DNA of 64,000 nt from Limnomonas spitsbergensis (taxonomy: Eukaryota; Chlorophyta; Chlorophyceae; Chlamydomonadales): assembly GCA_037349105.1 (NCBI GenBank), contig JAYJMM010000028.1, positions 3,224,001 to 3,288,000 on the forward strand, read 5' to 3'. Position 1 is the first letter of the stretch. Every line of letters begins with the position of its first letter. Below, one piece after another: positions 28,201 through 43,013 of this stretch. The position numbers were made by a program, and so were the translations under genes. The notes below the pieces were generated by a model. It saw nothing but the letters and a program-made list of their open reading frames with translations, did no database searches and was not told the origin of the DNA.

Positions 28201-31200
28201 ATTTAAACAGGTACCTTGCATTTAAACAGGTACCTTGCATTTTAACAGGTACCTTGCATTTAAACAGGTACCTTGCATTTAAACAGGTACCTTGCATTTA
28301 AACAGGTACCTTGCATTTAAACAGGTACCTTGCATTTTAACAGGTACCTTGCATTTAAACAGGTACCTTGCATTTTAAACAGGTACCTTGCATTTTAACA
28401 GGTACCTTGCATTTAAACAGGTACCTTGCATTTAAACAGGTACCTTGCATTTAAACAGGTACCTTGCATTTAAACAGGTACCTTGCATTTAAACAGGTAC
28501 CTTGCATTTAAACAGGTACCTTGCATTTAAACAGGTACCTTGCATTTTAAACAGGTACCTTGCATTTAAACAGGTACCTTGCATTTAAACAGGTACCTTG
28601 CATTTTAACAGGTACCTTGCATTTAAACAGGTACCTTGCATTTAAACAGGTACCTTGCATTTAAACAGGTACCTTGCATTTAAACAGGTACCTTGCATTT
28701 AAACAGGTACCTTGCATTTAAACAGGTACCTTGCATTTAAACAGGTACCTTGCATTTAAACAGGTACCTTGCATTTTAACAGGTACCTTGCATTTAAACA
28801 GGTACCTTGCATTTTAACAGGTACCTTGCATTTAAACAGGTACCTTGCATTTAAACAGGTACCTTGCATTTAAACAGGTACCTTGCATTTTAACAGGTAC
28901 CTTGCATTTTAACAGGTACCTTGCATTTAAACAGGTACCTTGCATTTTAACAGGTACCTTGCATTTAAACAGGTACCTTGCATTTAAACAGGTACCTTGC
29001 ATTTTAACAGGTACCTTGCATTTTAACAGGTACCTTGCATTTTAACAGGTACCTTGCATTTAAACAGGTACCTTGCATTTTAACAGGTACCTTGCATTTT
29101 AACAGGTACCTTGCATTTAAACAGGTACCTTGCATTTAAACAGGTACCTTGCATTTAAACAGGTACCTTGCATTTAAACAGGTACCTTGCATTTAAACAG
29201 GTACCTTGCATTTAAACAGGTACCTTGCATTTAAACAGGTACCTTGCATTTTAACAGGTACCTTGCATTTAAACAGGTACCTTGCATTTAAACAGGTACC
29301 TTGCATTTAAACAGGTACCTTGCATTTAAACAGGTACCTTGCATTTTAACAGGTACCTTGCATTTTAACAGGTACCTTGCATTTAAACAGGTACCTTGCA
29401 TTTAACAGGTACCTTGCATTTAAACAGGTACCTTGCATTTAAACAGGTACCTTGCATTTAAACAGGTACCTTGCATTTAAACAGGTACCTTGCATTTAAA
29501 CAGGTACCTTGCATTTAAACAGGTACCTTGCATTTAAACAGGTACCTTGCATTTAAACAGGTACCTTGCATTTTAACAGGTACCTTGCATTTAAACAGGT
29601 ACCTTGCATTTTAACAGGTACCTTGCATTTAAACAGGTACCTTGCATTTAAACAGGTACCTTGCATTTTAACAGGTACCTTGCATTTAAACAGGTACCTT
29701 GCATTTAAACAGGTACCTTGCATTTTAACAGGTACCTTGCATTTAAACAGGTACCTTGCATTTAAACAGGTACCTTGCATTTAAACAGGTACCTTGCATT
29801 TAAACAGGTACCTTGCATTTTAACAGGTACCTTGCATTTAAACAGGTACCTTGCATTTTAACAGGTACCTTGCATTTTAACAGGTACCTTGCATTTAAAC
29901 AGGTACCTTGCATTTAAACAGGTACCTTGCATTTAAACAGGTACCTTGCATTTAAACAGGTACCTTGCATTTAAACAGGTACCTTGCATTTAAACAGGTA
30001 CCTTGCATTTTAACAGGTACCTTGCATTTTAACAGGTACCTTGCATTTAAACAGGTACCTTGCATTTTAACAGGTACCTTGCATTTAAACAGGTACCTTG
30101 CATTTAAACAGGTACCTTGCATTTAAACAGGTACCTTGCATTTAAACAGGTACCTTGCATTTAAACAGGTACCTTGCATTTAAACAGGTACCTTGCATTT
30201 AAACAGGTACCTTGCATTTTAACAGGTACCTTGCATTTAAACAGGTACCTTGCATTTAAACAGGTACCTTGCATTTAAACAGGTACCTTGCATTTAAACA
30301 GGTACCTTGCATTTTAACAGGTACCTTGCATTTAAACAGGTACCTTGCATTTAAACAGGTACCTTGCATTTAAACAGGTACCTTGCATTTAAACAGGTAC
30401 CTTGCATTTAAACAGGTACCTTGCATTTAAACAGGTACCTTGCATTTTAACAGGTACCTTGCATTTTAACAGGTACCTTGCATTTAAACAGGTACCTTGC
30501 ATTTAACAGGTACCTTGCATTTTAAACAGGTACCTTGCATTTAAACAGGTACCTTGCATTTAAACAGGTACCTTGCATTTTAACAGGTACCTTGCATTTA
30601 AACAGGTACCTTGCATTTAAACAGGTACCTTGCATTTAAACAGGTACCTTGCATTTAAACAGGTACCTTGCATTTTAACAGGTACCTTGCATTTAAACAG
30701 GTACCTTGCATTTTAACAGGTACCTTGCATTTTAACAGGTACCTTGCATTTTAAACAGGTACCTTGCATTTAAACAGGTACCTTGCATTTAAACAGGTAC
30801 CTTGCATTTAAACAGGTACCTTGCATTTAAACAGGTACCTTGCATTTAAACAGGTACCTTGCATTTAAACAGGTACCTTGCATTTTAACAGGTACCTTGC
30901 ATTTAAACAGGTACCTTGCATTTAAACAGGTACCTTGCATTTAAACAGGTACCTTGCATTTAAACAGGTACCTTGCATTTTAACAGGTACCTTGCATTTA
31001 AACAGGTACCTTGCATTTAAACAGGTACCTTGCATTTAAACAGGTACCTTGCATTTAAACAGGTACCTTGCATTTTAACAGGTACCTTGCATTTAAACAG
31101 GTACCTTGCATTTAAACAGGTACCTTGCATTTTAACAGGTACCTTGCATTTAAACAGGTACCTTGCATTTAAACAGGTACCTTGCATTTAAACAGGTACC

Positions 31201-34200
31201 TTGCATTTTAACAGGTACCTTGCATTTAAACAGGTACCTTGCATTTAAACAGGTACCTTGCATTTAAACAGGTACCTTGCATTTTAAACAGGTACCTTGC
31301 ATTTAAACAGGTACCTTGCATTTAAACAGGTACCTTGCATTTAACAGGTACCTTGCATTTAAACAGGTACCTTGCATTTAAACAGGTACCTTGCATTTAA
31401 ACAGGTACCTTGCATTTAAACAGGTACCTTGCATTTTAACAGGTACCTTGCATTTAAACAGGTACCTTGCATTTAAACAGGTACCTTGCATTTTAACAGG
31501 TACCTTGCATTTAAACAGGTACCTTGCATTTAAACAGGTACCTTGCATTTAAACAGGTACCTTGCATTTAAACAGGTACCTTGCATTTAAACAGGTACCT
31601 TGCATTTAAACAGGTACCTTGCATTTTAACAGGTACCTTGCATTTAAACAGGTACCTTGCATTTTAACAGGTACCTTGCATTTAACAGGTACCTTGCATT
31701 TTAACAGGTACCTTGCATTTAAACAGGTACCTTGCATTTAAACAGGTACCTTGCATTTAAACAGGTACCTTGCATTTAAACAGGTACCTTGCATTTAAAC
31801 AGGTACCTTGCATTTAAACAGGTACCTTGCATTTAAACAGGTACCTTGCATTTTAACAGGTACCTTGCATTTTAACAGGTACCTTGCATTTAAACAGGTA
31901 CCTTGCATTTAAACAGGTACCTTGCATTTAAACAGGTACCTTGCATTTAAACAGGTACCTTGCATTTTAACAGGTACCTTGCATTTAAACAGGTACCTTG
32001 CATTTAAACAGGTACCTTGCATTTAAACAGGTACCTTGCATTTAAACAGGTACCTTGCATTTAAACAGGTACCTTGCATTTAAACAGGTACCTTGCATTT
32101 AAACAGGTACCTTGCATTTAAACAGGTACCTTGCATTTAAACAGGTACCTTGCATTTAAACAGGTACCTTGCATTTTAACAGGTACCTTGCATTTTAACA
32201 GGTACCTTGCATTTTAACAGGTACCTTGCATTTAAACAGGTACCTTGCATTTAAACAGGTACCTTGCATTTAAACAGGTACCTTGCATTTAAACAGGTAC
32301 CTTGCATTTAAACAGGTACCTTGCATTTAAACAGGTACCTTGCATTTAAACAGGTACCTTGCATTTAAACAGGTACCTTGCATTTAAACAGGTACCTTGC
32401 ATTTAAACAGGTACCTTGCATTTAAACAGGTACCTTGCATTTTAACAGGTACCTTGCATTTAAACAGGTACCTTGCATTTTAACAGGTACCTTGCATTTA
32501 AACAGGTACCTTGCATTTAAACAGGTACCTTGCATTTTAACAGGTACCTTGCATTTTAACAGGTACCTTGCATTTAAACAGGTACCTTGCATTTTAACAG
32601 GTACCTTGCATTTAAACAGGTACCTTGCATTTAAACAGGTACCTTGCATTTAAACAGGTACCTTGCATTTAAACAGGTACCTTGCATTTTAACAGGTACC
32701 TTGCATTTAAACAGGTACCTTGCATTTAAACAGGTACCTTGCATTTTAACAGGTACCTTGCATTTAAACAGGTACCTTGCATTTAAACAGGTACCTTGCA
32801 TTTAAACAGGTACCTTGCATTTTAACAGGTACCTTGCATTTAAACAGGTACCTTGCATTTAAACAGGTACCTTGCATTTAAACAGGTACCTTGCATTTTA
32901 ACAGGTACCTTGCATTTAAACAGGTACCTTGCATTTAAACAGGTACCTTGCATTTTAACAGGTACCTTGCATTTAAACAGGTACCTTGCATTTAAACAGG
33001 TACCTTGCATTTTAACAGGTACCTTGCATTTAACAGGTACCTTGCATTTAAACAGGTACCTTGCATTTTAACAGGTACCTTGCATTTAAACAGGTACCTT
33101 GCATTTTAAACAGGTACCTTGCATTTAAACAGGTACCTTGCATTTAAACAGGTACCTTGCATTTAAACAGGTACCTTGCATTTTAACAGGTACCTTGCAT
33201 TTAAACAGGTACCTTGCATTTTAACAGGTACCTTGCATTTAAACAGGTACCTTGCATTTAAACAGGTACCTTGCATTTAAACAGGTACCTTGCATTTTAA
33301 CAGGTACCTTGCATTTAAACAGGTACCTTGCATTTAAACACCCTTGCATTTTAACAGGTACCTTGCATTTAAACAGGTACCTTGCATTTTAACAGGTACC
33401 TTGCATTTAAACAGGTACCTTGCATTTTAACAGGTACCTTGCATTTAAACAGGTACCTTGCATTTAAACAGGTACCTTGCATTTAAACAGGTACCTTGCA
33501 TTTAAACAGGTACCTTGCATTTTAACAGGTACCTTGCATTTAAACAGGTACCTTGCATTTAAACAGGTACCTTGCATTTAACAGGTACCTTGCATTTAAA
33601 CAGGTACCTTGCATTTAACAGGTACCTTGCATTTAAACAGGTACCTTGCATTTAAACAGGTACCTTGCATTTAAACAGGTACCTTGCATTTTAACAGGTA
33701 CCTTGCATTTTAACAGGTACCTTGCATTTAAACAGGTACCTTGCATTTAAACAGGTACCTTGCATTTAAACAGGTACCTTGCATTTAAACAGGTACCTTG
33801 CATTTAAACAGGTACCTTGCATTTTAAACAGGTACCTTGCATTTAAACAGGTACCTTGCATTTAACAGGTACCTTGCATTTAAACAGGTACCTTGCATTT
33901 AAACAGGTACCTTGCATTTAAACAGGTACCTTGCATTTAAACAGGTACCTTGCATTTAAACAGGTACCTTGCATTTAAACAGGTACCTTGCATTTAAACA
34001 GGTACCTTGCATTTTAACAGGTACCTTGCATTTTAACAGGTACCTTGCATTTAAACAGGTACCTTGCATTTTAACAGGTACCTTGCATTTTAACAGGTAC
34101 CTTGCATTTAAACAGGTACCTTGCATTTAAACAGGTACCTTGCATTTAAACAGGTACCTTGCATTTTAACAGGTACCTTGCATTTAAACAGGTACCTTGC

Positions 34201-37200
34201 ATTTAAACAGGTACCTTGCATTTTAAACAGGTACCTTGCATTTAAACAGGTACCTTGCATTTAAACAGGTACCTTGCATTTAACAGGTACCTTGCATTTA
34301 AACAGGTACCTTGCATTTTAACAGGTACCTTGCATTTTAACAGGTACCTTGCATTTAAACAGGTACCTTGCATTTTAACAGGTACCTTGCATTTAAACAG
34401 GTACCTTGCATTTAAAGGTACCTTGCATTTAAACAGGTACCTTGCATTTTAACAGGTACCTTGCATTTTAACAGGTACCTTGCATTTTAAACAGGTACCT
34501 TGCATTTAAACAGGTACCTTGCATTTAAACAGGTACCTTGCATTTAAACAGGTACCTTGCATTTAAACAGGTACCTTGCATTTAAACAGGTACCTTGCAT
34601 TTTAACAGGTACCTTGCATTTTAACAGGTACCTTGCATTTTAACAGGTACCTTGCATTTAAACAGGTACCTTGCATTTAAACAGGTACCTTGCATTTAAA
34701 CAGGTACCTTGCATTTAAACAGGTACCTTGCATTTAAACAGGTACCTTGCATTTTAACAGGTACCTTGCATTTAAACAGGTACCTTGCATTTAAACAGGT
34801 ACCTTGCATTTTAACAGGTACCTTGCATTTAAACAGGTACCTTGCATTTAAACAGGTACCTTGCATTTAAACAGGTACCTTGCATTTAAACAGGTACCTT
34901 GCATTTTAACAGGTACCTTGCATTTTAACAGGTACCTTGCATTTAAACAGGTACCTTGCATTTAAACAGGTACCTTGCATTTAAACAGGTACCTTGCATT
35001 TAACAGGTACCTTGCATTTAAACAGGTACCTTGCATTTAAACAGGTACCTTGCATTTAAACAGGTACCTTGCATTTTAACAGGTACCTTGCATTTAAACA
35101 GGTACCTTGCATTTAAACAGGTACCTTGCATTTAACAGGTACCTTGCATTTTAACAGGTACCTTGCATTTAACAGGTACCTTGCATTTAAACAGGTACCT
35201 TGCATTTAACAGGTACCTTGCATTTAAACAGGTACCTTGCATTTAAACAGGTACCTTGCATTTAAACAGGTACCTTGCATTTTAACAGGTACCTTGCATT
35301 TAAACAGGTACCTTGCATTTAAACAGGTACCTTGCATTTTAACAGGTACCTTGCATTTAAACAGGTACCTTGCATTTAAACAGGTACCTTGCATTTTAAC
35401 AGGTACCTTGCATTTAAACAGGTACCTTGCATTTTAACAGGTACCTTGCATTTAAACAGGTACCTTGCATTTAAACAGGTACCTTGCATTTAAACAGGTA
35501 CCTTGCATTTTAACAGGTACCTTGCATTTAAACAGGTACCTTGCATTTAAACAGGTACCTTGCATTTAAACAGGTACCTTGCATTTAAACAGGTACCTTG
35601 CATTTAAACAGGTACCTTGCATTTAAACAGGTACCTTGCATTTAAACAGGTACCTTGCATTTAAACAGGTACCTTGCATTTTAACAGGTACCTTGCATTT
35701 AAACAGGTACCTTGCATTTTAACAGGTACCTTGCATTTTAACAGGTACCTTGCATTTAAACAGGTACCTTGCATTTAAACAGGTACCTTGCATTTAAACA
35801 GGTACCTTGCATTTAAACAGGTACCTTGCATTTAAACAGGTACCTTGCATTTAAACAGGTACCTTGCATTTAAACAGGTACCTTGCATTTAAACAGGTAC
35901 CTTGCATTTAAACAGGTACCTTGCATTTAAACAGGTACCTTGCATTTAAACAGGTACCTTGCATTTAACAGGTACCTTGCATTTAAACAGGTACCTTGCA
36001 TTTAAACAGGTACCTTGCATTTAAACAGGTACCTTGCATTTAAACAGGTACCTTGCATTTTAACAGGTACCTTGCATTTAAACAGGTACCTTGCATTTTA
36101 AACAGGTACCTTGCATTTAACAGGTACCTTGCATTTAAACAGGTACCTTGCATTTAAACAGGTACCTTGCATTTAAACAGGTACCTTGCATTTTAACAGG
36201 TACCTTGCATTTAAACAGGTACCTTGCATTTAAACAGGTACCTTGCATTTAAACAGGTACCTTGCATTTTAAACAGGTACCTTGCATTTAAACAGGTACC
36301 TTGCATTTTAACAGGTACCTTGCATTTTAACAGGTACCTTGCATTTAAACAGGTACCTTGCATTTAAACAGGTACCTTGCATTTAAACAGGTACCTTGCA
36401 TTTAAACAGGTACCTTGCATTTAAACAGGTACCTTGCATTTAAACAGGTACCTTGCATTTAAACAGGTACCTTGCATTTAAACAGGTACCTTGCATTTAA
36501 ACAGGTACCTTGCATTTAAACAGGTACCTTGCATTTAAACAGGTACCTTGCATTTAACAGGTACCTTGCATTTAAACAGGTACCTTGCATTTAAACAGGT
36601 ACCTTGCATTTAAACAGGTACCTTGCATTTAAACAGGTACCTTGCATTTAAACAGGTACCTTGCATTTAAACAGGTACCTTGCATTTAAACAGGTACCTT
36701 GCATTTAAACAGGTACCTTGCATTTAAACAGGTACCTTGCATTTAAACAGGTACCTTGCATTTAAACAGGTACCTTGCATTTAAACAGGTACCTTGCATT
36801 TAAACAGGTACCTTGCATTTAAACAGGTACCTTGCATTTTAACAGGTACCTTGCATTTAAACAGGTACCTTGCATTTAAACAGGTACCTTGCATTTAAAC
36901 AGGTACCTTGCATTTAAACAGGTACCTTGCATTTAAACAGGTACCTTGCATTTTAACAGGTACCTTGCATTTAAACAGGTACCTTGCATTTAAACAGGTA
37001 CCTTGCATTTAAACAGGTACCTTGCATTTAAACAGGTACCTTGCATTTAACAGGTACCTTGCATTTAAACAGGTACCTTGCATTTAAACAGGTACCTTGC
37101 ATTTTAACAGGTACCTTGCATTTAAACAGGTACCTTGCATTTAAACAGGTACCTTGCATTTAAACAGGTACCTTGCATTTTAACAGGTACCTTGCATTTA

Positions 37201-40200
37201 AACAGGTACCTTGCATTTAAACAGGTACCTTGCATTTTAACAGGTACCTTGCATTTTAAACAGGTACCTTGCATTTAAACAGGTACCTTGCATTTTAACA
37301 GGTACCTTGCATTTTAACAGGTACCTTGCATTTAAACAGGTACCTTGCATTTAAACAGGTACCTTGCATTTTAACAGGTACCTTGCATTTAAACAGGTAC
37401 CTTGCATTTAAACAGGTACCTTGCATTTAAACAGGTACCTTGCATTTAAACAGGTACCTTGCATTTAAACAGGTACCTTGCATTTAAACAGGTACCTTGC
37501 ATTTAAACAGGTACCTTGCATTTAAACAGGTACCTTGCATTTAAACAGGTACCTTGCATTTAAACAGGTACCTTGCATTTAACAGGTACCTTGCATTTAA
37601 ACAGGTACCTTGCATTTAAACAGGTACCTTGCATTTAAACAGGTACCTTGCATTTTAACAGGTACCTTGCATTTAAACAGGTACCTTGCATTTTAACAGG
37701 TACCTTGCATTTAAACAGGTACCTTGCATTTTAACAGGTACCTTGCATTTAAACAGGTACCTTGCATTTTAACAGGTACCTTGCATTTAAACAGGTACCT
37801 TGCATTTAAACAGGTACCTTGCATTTTAACAGGTACCTTGCATTTAAACAGGTACCTTGCATTTAAACAGGTACCTTGCATTTTAAACAGGTACCTTGCA
37901 TTTAAACAGGTACCTTGCATTTTAACAGGTACCTTGCATTTAAACAGGTACCTTGCATTTAAACAGGTACCTTGCATTTAACAGGTACCTTGCATTTAAA
38001 CAGGTACCTTGCATTTAAACAGGTACCTTGCATTTTAACAGGTACCTTGCATTTAAACAGGTACCTTGCATTTAAACAGGTACCTTGCATTTTAACAGGT
38101 ACCTTGCATTTAAACAGGTACCTTGCATTTAAACAGGTACCTTGCATTTAAACAGGTACCTTGCATTTTAACAGGTACCTTGCATTTAAACAGGTACCTT
38201 GCATTTTAACAGGTACCTTGCATTTAAACAGGTACCTTGCATTTAAACAGGTACCTTGCATTTTAACAGGTACCTTGCATTTAAACAGGTACCTTGCATT
38301 TAAACAGGTACCTTGCATTTTAACAGGTACCTTGCATTTAAACAGGTACCTTGCATTTTAACAGGTACCTTGCATTTTAACAGGTACCTTGCATTTAAAC
38401 AGGTACCTTGCATTTTAACAGGTACCTTGCATTTAAACAGGTACCTTGCATTTAAACAGGTACCTTGCATTTAAACAGGTACCTTGCATTTAAACAGGTA
38501 CCTTGCATTTAAACAGGTACCTTGCATTTAAACAGGTACCTTGCATTTAAACAGGTACCTTGCATTTTAACAGGTACCTTGCATTTAAACAGGTACCTTG
38601 CATTTAAACAGGTACCTTGCATTTTAACAGGTACCTTGCATTTAAACAGGTACCTTGCATTTAAACAGGTACCTTGCATTTTAACAGGTACCTTGCATTT
38701 AAACAGGTACCTTGCATTTTAACAGGTACCTTGCATTTAAACAGGTACCTTGCATTTAAACAGGTACCTTGCATTTAAACAGGTACCTTGCATTTTAACA
38801 GGTACCTTGCATTTAAACAGGTACCTTGCATTTTAACAGGTACCTTGCATTTAAACAGGTACCTTGCATTTAAACAGGTACCTTGCATTTTAACAGGTAC
38901 CTTGCATTTAAACAGGTACCTTGCATTTAACAGGTACCTTGCATTTAAACAGGTACCTTGCATTTAAACAGGTACCTTGCATTTAAACAGGTACCTTGCA
39001 TTTAAACAGGTACCTTGCATTTTAACAGGTACCTTGCATTTAAACAGGTACCTTGCATTTAAACAGGTACCTTGCATTTAAACAGGTACCTTGCATTTTA
39101 ACAGGTACCTTGCATTTAAACAGGTACCTTGCATTTAAACAGGTACCTTGCATTTAAACAGGTACCTTGCATTTTAACAGGTACCTTGCATTTAAACAGG
39201 TACCTTGCATTTAAACAGGTACCTTGCATTTTAACAGGTACCTTGCATTTTAACAGGTACCTTGCATTTTAACAGGTACCTTGCATTTAAACAGGTACCT
39301 TGCATTTAAACAGGTACCTTGCATTTAAACAGGTACCTTGCATTTAAACAGGTACCTTGCATTTAAACAGGTACCTTGCATTTAAACAGGTACCTTGCAT
39401 TTAAACAGGTACCTTGCATTTTAACAGGTACCTTGCATTTTAAACAGGTACCTTGCATTTAAACAGGTACCTTGCATTTTAACAGGTACCTTGCATTTTA
39501 ACAGGTACCTTGCATTTTAACAGGTACCTTGCATTTAAACAGGTACCTTGCATTTTAACAGGTACCTTGCATTTAAACAGGTACCTTGCATTTAAACAGG
39601 TACCTTGCATTTAAACAGGTACCTTGCATTTTAACAGGTACCTTGCATTTAAACAGGTACCTTGCATTTAAACAGGTACCTTGCATTTTAACAGGTACCT
39701 TGCATTTTAACAGGTACCTTGCATTTAAACAGGTACCTTGCATTTTAACAGGTACCTTGCATTTAAACAGGTACCTTGCATTTTAACAGGTACCTTGCAT
39801 TTTAACAGGTACCTTGCATTTAAACAGGTACCTTGCATTTTAACAGGTACCTTGCATTTTAACAGGTACCTTGCATTTAAACAGGTACCTTGCATTTAAA
39901 CAGGTACCTTGCATTTTAACAGGTACCTTGCATTTAAACAGGTACCTTGCATTTTAAACAGGTACCTTGCATTTAAACAGGTACCTTGCATTTAAACAGG
40001 TACCTTGCATTTTAACAGGTACCTTGCATTTAAACAGGTACCTTGCATTTTAACAGGTACCTTGCATTTAAACAGGTACCTTGCATTTAAACAGGTACCT
40101 TGCATTTAAACAGGTACCTTGCATTTAAACAGGTACCTTGCATTTAAACAGGTACCTTGCATTTAAACAGGTACCTTGCATTTAAACAGGTACCTTGCAT

Positions 40201-42893
40201 TTTAAACAGGTACCTTGCATTTTAACAGGTACCTTGCATTTAAACAGGTACCTTGCATTTAAACAGGTACCTTGCATTTAAACAGGTACCTTGCATTTAA
40301 ACAGGTACCTTGCATTTTAACAGGTACCTTGCATTTAAACAGGTACCTTGCATTTAAACAGGTACCTTGCATTTAAACAGGTACCTTGCATTTAAACAGG
40401 TACCTTGCATTTTAACAGGTACCTTGCATTTAAACAGGTACCTTGCATTTTAAACAGGTACCTTGCATTTTAACAGGTACCTTGCATTTAAACAGGTACC
40501 TTGCATTTAAACAGGTACCTTGCATTTAAACAGGTACCTTGCATTTAAACAGGTACCTTGCATTTAACAGGTACCTTGCATTTAAACAGGTACCTTGCAT
40601 TTAAACAGGTACCTTGCATTTAAACAGGTACCTTGCATTTAAACAGGTACCTTGCATTTAAACAGGTACCTTGCATTTAAACAGGTACCTTGCATTTAAA
40701 CAGGTACCTTGCATTTAAACAGGTACCTTGCATTTAAACAGGTACCTTGCATTTAAACAGGTACCTTGCATTTTAACAGGTACCTTGCATTTAAACAGGT
40801 ACCTTGCATTTAAACAGGTACCTTGCATTTTAACAGGTACCTTGCATTTAACAGGTACCTTGCATTTAAACAGGTACCTTGCATTTTAACAGGTACCTTG
40901 CATTTAACAGGTACCTTGCATTTAAACAGGTACCTTGCATTTTAACAGGTACCTTGCATTTTAACAGGTACCTTGCATTTTAACAGGTACCTTGCATTTA
41001 AACAGGTACCTTGCATTTAACAGGTACCTTGCATTTTAACAGGTACCTTGCATTTAAACAGGTACCTTGCATTTTAACAGGTACCTTGCATTTAAACAGG
41101 TACCTTGCATTTAAACAGGTACCTTGCATTTAAACAGGTACCTTGCATTTAAACAGGTACCTTGCATTTAAACAGGTACCTTGCATTTAAACAGGTACCT
41201 TGCATTTAAACAGGTACCTTGCATTTTAACAGGTACCTTGCATTTAAACAGGTACCTTGCATTTTAACAGGTACCTTGCATTTAAACAGGTACCTTGCAT
41301 TTTAACAGGTACCTTGCATTTAACAGGTACCTTGCATTTAAACAGGTACCTTGCATTTAAACAGGTACCTTGCATTTTAACAGGTACCTTGCATTTAAAC
41401 AGGTACCTTGCATTTTAACAGGTACCTTGCATTTTAACAGGTACCTTGCATTTTAACAGGTACCTTGCATTTTAACAGGTACCTTGCATTTAAACAGGTA
41501 CCTTGCATTTAAACAGGTACCTTGCATTTAACAGGTACCTTGCATTTAAACAGGTACCTTGCATTTAAACAGGTACCTTGCATTTTAACAGGTACCTTGC
41601 ATTTAAACAGGTACCTTGCATTTAAACAGGTACCTTGCATTTAAACAGGTACCTTGCATTTAAACAGGTACCTTGCATTTTAACAGGTACCTTGCATTTA
41701 AACAGGTACCTTGCATTTAAACAGGTACCTTGCATTTAACAGGTACCTTGCATTTAAACAGGTACCTTGCATTTAAACAGGTACCTTGCATTTTAACAGG
41801 TACCTTGCATTTAAACAGGTACCTTGCATTTAAACAGGTACCTTGCATTTAAACAGGTACCTTGCATTTAACAGGTACCTTGCATTTAAACAGGTACCTT
41901 GCATTTTAACAGGTACCTTGCATTTAAACAGGTACCTTGCATTTAAACAGGTACCTTGCATTTAAACAGGTACCTTGCATTTAAACAGGTACCTTGCATT
42001 TAAACAGGTACCTTGCATTTTAACAGGTACCTTGCATTTTAACAGGTACCTTGCATTTTAACAGGTACAGGTACCTTGCATTTAAACAGGTACCTTGCAT
42101 TTAAACAGGTACCTTGCATTTAAACAGGTACCTTGCATTTAAACAGGTACCTTGCATTTAAACAGGTACCTTGCATTTAAACAGGTACCTTGCATTTAAA
42201 CAGGTACCTTGCATTTAAACAGGTACCTTGCATTTAAACAGGTACCTTGCATTTAAACAGGTACCTTGCATTTAAACAGGTACCTTGCATTTTAACAGGT
42301 ACCTTGCATTTAAACAGGTACCTTGCATTTTAACAGGTACCTTGCATTTAAACAGGTACCTTGCATTTAAACAGGTACCTTGCATTTTAACAGGTACCTT
42401 GCATTTAAACAGGTACCTTGCATTTAAACAGGTACCTTGCATTTTAACAGGTACCTTGCATTTAAACAGGTACCTTGCATTTAAACAGGTACCTTGCATT
42501 TAAACAGGTACCTTGCATTTAAACAGGTACCTTGCATTTAAACAGGTACCTTGCATTTAAACAGGTACCTTGCATTTTAACAGGTACCTTGCATTTAAAC
42601 AGGTACCTTGCATTTAAACAGGTACCTTGCATTTAAACAGGTACCTTGCATTTAAACAGGTACCTTGCATTTAAACAGGTACCTTGCATTTAAACAGGTA
42701 CCTTGCATTTAAACAGGTACCTTGCATTTTAACAGGTACCTTGCATTTTAACAGGTACCTTGCATTTAACAGGTACCTTGCATTTTAAACAGGTACCTTG
42801 CATTTTAACAGGTACCTTGCATTTAAACAGGTACCTTGCATTTAAACAGGTACTTGCATTTAAACAGGTACCTTGCATTTTAACAGGTACCTT

Positions 42894-43013
42894 GCATTTT
42901 AAACAGGTACCTTGCATTTTAAACAGGTACCTTGCATTTTAAACAGGTACCTTGCATTTTAAACAGGTACCTTGCATTTTAAACAGGTACCTTGCATTTT
43001 AAACAGGTACCTT
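42894..43013 (+). repeat. Run of six consecutive 20-bp R units
   Basis: Six adjacent GCATTTTAAACAGGTACCTT units start at 42,894, 42,914, 42,934, 42,954, 42,974 and 42,994. Elsewhere the 20-bp form is usually solitary; the next longest run seen is three units at about 13,885-13,944. Just upstream are an S unit, another R unit and a unit missing one C (GTACTTG near 42,851). The run lies near the edge between the core and the right domain. Confidence 0.93.
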
